Assembly: GCA_003971905.1 (NCBI GenBank)
Contig: RSEE01000028.1
Location: forward strand, 667,446 to 731,445
Reading direction: 5' to 3'
DNA: 64,000 nt
From: Moniliella sp. 'wahieum'
Lineage: Eukaryota > Basidiomycota > Moniliellomycetes > Moniliellales > Moniliellaceae
Made by a program: the position numbers and the translations under genes. Under the pieces are notes generated by a model that ran no database searches, was not told the origin of the DNA, and saw nothing but the letters and a program-made list of their open reading frames with translations. Positions 59,509 through 64,000 of the stretch are shown piece by piece. How positions within the stretch are numbered: the first letter of the stretch is position 1; the number at the start of each line of letters is the position of its first letter.

Positions 59509-62408
59509 CTAGGATCCGGAGAGAGGAGGAACACCTCCATACACCGAGCCTAGAGCCGATTGAATGCTTCGTCCCTGTGCATTGGTCGCCGTAAGCTTCG
59601 CTAGTGCATCTTGCGTCAGAGGCGTCTTAGGTTTGGGCAGTGTCTTCTGCAAAAGAAGTGTCAGTATGCTACTGTTAATTGCCCCGTGCAACCCACCCAT
59701 TCAAAGCCAAAAAGAAAGAAAAGGACACACCTCAATCTCACGCTCATCCTCTAGCTCCTCCATCCTAGACGATTGTCCCTGCGATCCCGAGAAAGCTCGC
59801 GAGGAAGGCTCAGCTTGGGTCGCGCTTGATCCCCCCCGGCATCAGCGAGTTGGAAGTCAAGCTGGGGAGAGAGTGGGTTACCGTACTTGTCGTACAGCGG
59901 CACCTCTTTCTTCGCCAAGGGAAACCCACGGGGGTTTGCAGCCTGCTGAGCGGCTTTAGCTTGGCGTGTTTGTAAGATGGTCGTGACGGACGCCGACGAA
60001 GCTGGGGGGAGCGGTCGCGGCCGTGCGAGGGGTCGGATTGGAACTGATTGGAATTGGATTAGGATTCAGATTCGATTCGCACTCGTATTGGCGGCGAACT
60101 TGCGCGGAGCGCGAGGCGTGCCTGCCCCGTTGGACTCCCTTGGACGAGAAACTTGGTCGTCGTAGCGGGATCGAGCGTACTCGTCCTCTGCCCCCCACTC
60201 GGTCTCCACTTCCTCATCGGCATACATGGGCCCCGGTTCCTCGTACATCCCACCTGCGCAGTTCGAGCACGGGGCGGCTCATACTCGGCATCGTCAATAT
60301 ACTCCTCCTCTTCGTACTGCTGCATGGGGTAATCCTCCATTGTCCTTGAGCGAAGCGGAAGAGCGGTCGACCGGGACGGGCGTTCTGAGTCGGCCGAGTC
60401 TGAGCAGCCTGCGAAAACCTGCGAAGCGGGGGGTACCGCGGGTCAATGTACGGCGCTTCCTCCTCGTCATCAAAGTCCTCCACTGTCGACCGCTCCTGGT
60501 CGTCCGAACGAACGTCGGCTTCCCATTCGCGCGCGCGAGCTGCGGCCTGCGGCAAGCGACGCGACCTCTCTTTGTTTTCGGGTGGGGGCGGAGAGCGCCG
60601 GGGCAACAGGGGAAGTGGAAGTAGTAAAGTCGCGAAACGCGTCCGGGACGCGGCGAGGGAGGTATGGCAGCTCCTTCACGGGTAAAGCGCGCGTTGACCA
60701 TCGATGCGGTTGGAGCCAGACGACCATTCAGCCTGTTGGGCCCATTGGCCGAGATGACAGAGCGAGCATCGTGGTCATAACCATTGAACGTGCGAGGTAC
60801 ATCCAAGCTGCGTTTGGGCATACGCGGTACATCCATACTGTACTTGGGCATACGCGGCACGTCCACTGCTGCTGCATGCGAGGCAGATCCATGCTGAGTT
60901 TGGTGGGGGCCGATTCATGTCGATGCTTTTCTTAGGCAGGGGACGTTGGACGTCGATACTGCGCTTGGGCACGCGCGTCATGTCCATCGATTGCTTGGGC
61001 AAGCGCAACATGTCCATCGATTGCTTGGGCATCACCTTTGCTCCTCCGCGAGGCACGTCCATGCTCTGTTTGGGTCGAGGGGGGAATGTCGGCCGCTCCG
61101 AGGGAAGGGGCTTCCTAGACCAACCTGGCGTCCCGACCGAGCTAGCGCGGTGGTAGCGTGGCATCGCAAGGCTGCGGCATCCCATCCCCTCGACCATCCT
61201 CCTCCAATGCCATATGAGACATGGTGGAATTGAGTGGAGCCGCATACCCGCCTCCCTGCCCATCATCATCCATATATGCACCCTGACCATCGTCCATCTC
61301 GACCATACGCGGATCACGCCCTGCCCATCCCGTGTTGGCGCCCACGCCCACGGCCGGGCGCGGACGAGGCGGGGGAAGTGCGCCAGCACTGACAGAACGG
61401 GCATAGGAAGGTACAGCCTTGCGTGCGGGCGGCATGCGGGGTACGCACCTGCACTGGTAGACGTATACTCCATCGCCTCGTGCGCATTCACGTCGTCGAC
61501 CTCGTCGTCAAAGGCGGGGTCTTGTGTCTCGTACGCCATGGGCTGCGTGTCGTCCTCGACGTCGTACATCTCGTCCGGGTAGCCTTCCTCGACATAGTCA
61601 TGCACAAAGGCGCGAGGCTGGGGGCGAGGCTGAGCGCGAGGCTGGGTTAGAGGCTGGGAGGCTGGGGAGGCTGGGCGCGAGGCTGGGCGCGAGGAGCAGG
61701 GCGGGCGGCGGCAATAGGAAGGGTTGGGGGCGCGAGGCCGGGGGGCGGTGGAAGGAGGTGCAGGGCGCTGCGGCTGGGCCCGCACCGTACTGGGGGCGTA
61801 AGCGCGGGGCTGGAAGCGGGGGTCAGGGTAGGCCTCGACCTGCTCTTCGACAAGCATGCCTGGGTCGTTGTACTCCTCCTCCATCGGGGCGGTGGGGGCC
61901 GCGCACGCGAAACAGGTAAGGACGTTTGGGCGCAGTTGGTACAGGTCGGCGGACAGGCGCGTCGGAGAAGGATTTGCGTGGAACGCGAAGGAGGGCACTG
62001 GACGCGCAGGTGGCGCATACCCACGTTCGTCCAGCTCATGCTGGACCATTCCAGGGTCGTAGACCCCATTGTCGCCATACGCATCGTCGCCGTATTCGTC
62101 AGCGACGTATTCCGCGCCATATTCCTCCGCGCCGTACTCTCAGTCGTACTCCTCGCGCCGTACGCATCGTGACGCCGGCGTCGTGTTGGTACATGGGCTG
62201 TTGGGGGGCCGGGCGAGAGGTGTAGGGCGGGCGGCTGGCGGGGTAATAGGCGCGGGGCGCGTGCTCGTCCCCATCGGCGCCGGCGTAGGGGGGGGCGGAT
62301 GGGCGTTCCAGTGGGGGCGCGCGGGGGCGCGCATGTGGTGGTGGTGGTGGGGGTGGGGTGGGGTGGTGGCGGTGGTGGTGGTGGCGGGGGGGGGGCGGGC
62401 AGATGCAT
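59509..62408 (-). CDS. Large low-complexity protein with P-K-x-S-M-D tandem repeats
   Basis: I do not recognise a family. The N-terminus (start at 62408 or 62334) is Pro/His/Thr-rich, then Tyr- and Asp/Glu-rich (EEYDEYGAEEYGAEYVADE near 62110; DYVEEGYPDEMYDVEDD near 61580). At 60790-61075 nine copies of P-K-[QRKY]-S-[MIL]-D-[VM]-x-R follow each other, for example PKQSMDMLRLPKQSMDMTR and PKYSMDVPRMPKRSLDVPR. Acidic stretches (DDQERSTVEDFDDEEEAPY near 60480) come next. A better ordered C-terminus has KYGNPLSPQLDFQLADAGG near 59870 and RMEELEDEREIE, then an 86-nt or so intron (about 59648-59733), and TLPKPKTPLTQDALAKLTA, IQSALGSVYGGVPPLSGS. Each repeat centres on a Ser flanked by basic residues at -1/-2, so multi-site phosphorylation is a reasonable guess. 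Roughly 900 residues. Confidence 0.55.
60790..61075 (-). repeat. Tandem repeat encoding nine P-K-x-S-M-D-x-x-R motifs
   Basis: Repeat units of about 30-39 nt code for motifs 10-13 residues apart. DNA identity is strongest in the TTGGGC-ATGTCCATCGATTGC pieces on the plus strand at 60985-61030, which shows recent duplication of at least two units; others have diverged mainly at third positions and in the x residues. Confidence 0.8.
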
Positions 62409-64000
62409 CCACACGGTCTGCTGGCTGGCGTGGGATGGATGGGATGCGAGGGTGGATGCTGGTGGACCCGCGCTCACGCATCACGCGTCATGCCATGCGT
62501 TCTGCCTTTTGCCGCTGGCTGCCCTCGTGCGTCTGGTGCCCCGCACATCGCAACCCTACCGAGGCAAGCAGGCGCACAGTGGCGCGGTGCGGCGGCCGGA
62601 CACGACGGTCTGCCCCGCTCGCGCCGCTCTGCCCAGCCGCTGTGGGCGCCACGCGGTGCCTGGGGGTGCTCGCCACGGCCACGCCCCACGGCCACACCCG
62701 CCTTGTGCCTCCGCCGCCGCCCCACCCGCATGCACATCATTTGGCCGCCAGCAGGCCGCAGCTGGTAGCCCGTCGCAACTGCTCGTCCAGTCACGTGGAC
62801 ACAGTCTGGGCACGTGATCGAGCGTCATGCACCATGCATCATGCATCACTACTCAATCGCCATCGATCGTCCACTGCTCCACCGTGGCCGCGGCGACTCG
62901 CACTCGTCGGTAAACGCCAGTAGGGTCGCCAGCAACTGCGCCAGCCGGTCTGTTGGAGTTGTGCCAAAAAAGTAGAGTCACCGTCAGAAGGGAGAAACAT
63001 ACTCTGCCGTGGATGTGAATGCGTCGGCACGGGAGCATTGTCCCAGCGATATGGAAACACGACAGTGACTAGTGAGATCTGAGATCCCACAGCGGGTGCC
63101 GAAACCTATGCCTTAATTTGGACGGGGAAGCGTGGATACCGGTTACCAGTTACCAGTACCGGTTATCCCTGAGTTGATCGAGAGCCAACAAGTCTCTAGG
63201 CCGTAGGGAATGCAAGGCACAACTACGGCCCTTAGGGCCTTCGGCTCCACCCTCTGTGGGGAATAAGCGGCAATGCGGGTACAGGACTGATGCGAGTGTG
63301 CATGGGTGTCCAAATTCGCGTTTTTGCCGCGCCCAGCCGAACGGAGGGCGGGCGATGAGGCATGACGCTGGGCAATGCTGTTGCCATTGGCGCCTATAGA
63401 AGCTAGATCATTGACAAAAGACGAGCAAGATGTGTCTTGGTAGATACGCCTGTGATGCATGTGATGTATGAGGGGGGGAATGAGGCCTGAGGGGTGTCGG
63501 CAACTTGGGAGCAGGCCGGTACAGTCCATTAATCAATTCTTCATTCATCAATTCATTCCCCACACACACGTCGCGTCCAGAAACGGTGTGATCGTCGCGA
63601 CGCGTGACGTGTAAATCTTAAAGCTGCAGCTTGAAGCTTGAAACTTGTACGCGCGTGACACGTGAGGCCGATGAGGCCGAGGCCAAGGAAGCCATAGCCA
63701 AGCACTTGAAGTCAAGCTTGAAGCTTTAGGTGGGGAAAGTCGATGGTGAAGCATTGCATGACGCGTGGTGCGTGAAGCTTGATGCTGCATGATGCATGAT
63801 GCCACCGTTCCATTTGCAACTTTCAAGAGGCGTGCAGACTGACTGAACATTGAAATTTGAAGCTTACCTTGAAGGCTGAGCTGGGCTTGCCTCGGTTCGG
63901 CGCAAGGCGTCCGGGCCGGGGAGAGGGGAGGCCGGAGGAGAGACACGGACGGCGGGCTGGTGAGCGCCGACGGCCCCAAGCCGGTGGCGGGGTGTGGGTT
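62409..64000. other. Right-end intergenic region with dense palindromes
   Basis: No gene is supported. ATGCACCATGCATCATGCATC lies at 62826-62846, a GGCCGTAG/CTACGGCC inverted repeat at 63198-63229, ACCGGTTA palindromic pieces at 63138-63168, and 63595-63870 strings together ACGCGTGACGTG, GCTTGAAGCTTGAA, TCAAGCTTGAAGC and TGCATGATGCATGATGC. The minus-strand ORF reaching 63979 might be the start of a gene whose body lies beyond the window but has no recognisable motif. Confidence 0.5.
63598..63865. repeat. Mixed cluster of ACGCGT, AAGCTT and ATGCAT palindromes
   Basis: Within 270 bp there are several GACGCGTGA/GACACGTGA steps, at least five AAGCTT palindromes with CTTGAAG spacers, and two TGATGCA units. 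The three families recur singly elsewhere between genes in the window, but occur together here. Confidence 0.75.

Noticed and set aside
60790-61075. CRISPR array.
   Set aside because: The repeats are coding, contiguous, of variable length and lack unique spacers.
63548-63979. 143-codon minus-strand ORF at the right edge.
   Set aside because: It runs through palindrome clusters and has no motif; any real gene would have to continue beyond the window.

Overview
The window is nuclear DNA from a fungus. RSC-type bromo-BAH protein, Rok1 helicase, Ice2, recyclin-1, bc1 core protein 1, Pmp3 and an SH3-bearing class I myosin together are a fungal gene set. Coding regions are GC-rich. Introns are few and short (63-91 nt where they can be set exactly). 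Intergenic regions carry TATA boxes, poly-C runs and many short palindromes. This fits an intron-poor, GC-rich basidiomycete, perhaps Ustilaginomycotina, but the lineage is inferred from style and gene content only.

One technical point governs every gene model. Almost every conserved gene is broken by several one- or two-base indels, often at homopolymers, while the protein continues in another frame. Housekeeping genes cannot all be pseudogenes, so I read these as consensus errors of a long-read draft. Most CDS entries are therefore spans of one gene across several frames. Exact ends are given only where a start, stop or splice junction is clear.

Layout. 1-6095 is a lower-GC stretch with no recognisable gene. 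6-8.1 kb holds CDC7 kinase (-). 9.07-11.41 kb holds two convergent genes of bacterial character, a NAD(P)-binding oxidoreductase (+) and a RhlE-type DEAD-box helicase (-). 13.7 kb holds a small putative secreted protein (+). 15.9-21.9 kb holds ribosomal protein eL14, molybdenum cofactor sulfurase and bc1 core protein 1 (all -). 23.5 kb is PMP3 (+), 24.6-27.5 kb an RSC1/RSC2-like remodeller subunit (+), 28.1-31.9 kb recyclin-1 (+), 33.5 kb a Cys-rich miniprotein (+) and 36.1-39.2 kb an OPT oligopeptide transporter (+). 40.1-40.9 kb (-) is proteasome alpha7, divergent from myosin-I at 41.2-45.2 kb (+). ICE2 (45.6-47.6, +) converges on ROK1 (48.1-49.9, -), which is divergent from an LC8 dynein light chain with a proline-rich N-terminus (50.2-51.0, +). 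PUS3/DEG1 follows (51.8-54.2, +). The last part is on the minus strand: a tail-anchored Ser/Pro-rich protein, a PXB-DUF3818 protein without a visible PX domain, and a low-complexity protein with a tandem P-K-x-S-M-D motif.

There is no operon-like pathway clustering. Most genes are housekeeping: replication control, translation, proteasome, respiration, RNA modification, ribosome biogenesis, endocytosis and recycling, ER shape. The items worth follow-up are the bacterial-like pair at 9-11.4 kb, the repeat protein next to the PX-less PXB-DUF3818 protein at 56-62.4 kb, the extended LC8, a strong 60-nt hairpin at 32.69 kb and the palindrome families between genes. I found no rRNA, convincing tRNA, CRISPR array, intact transposon or viral gene.
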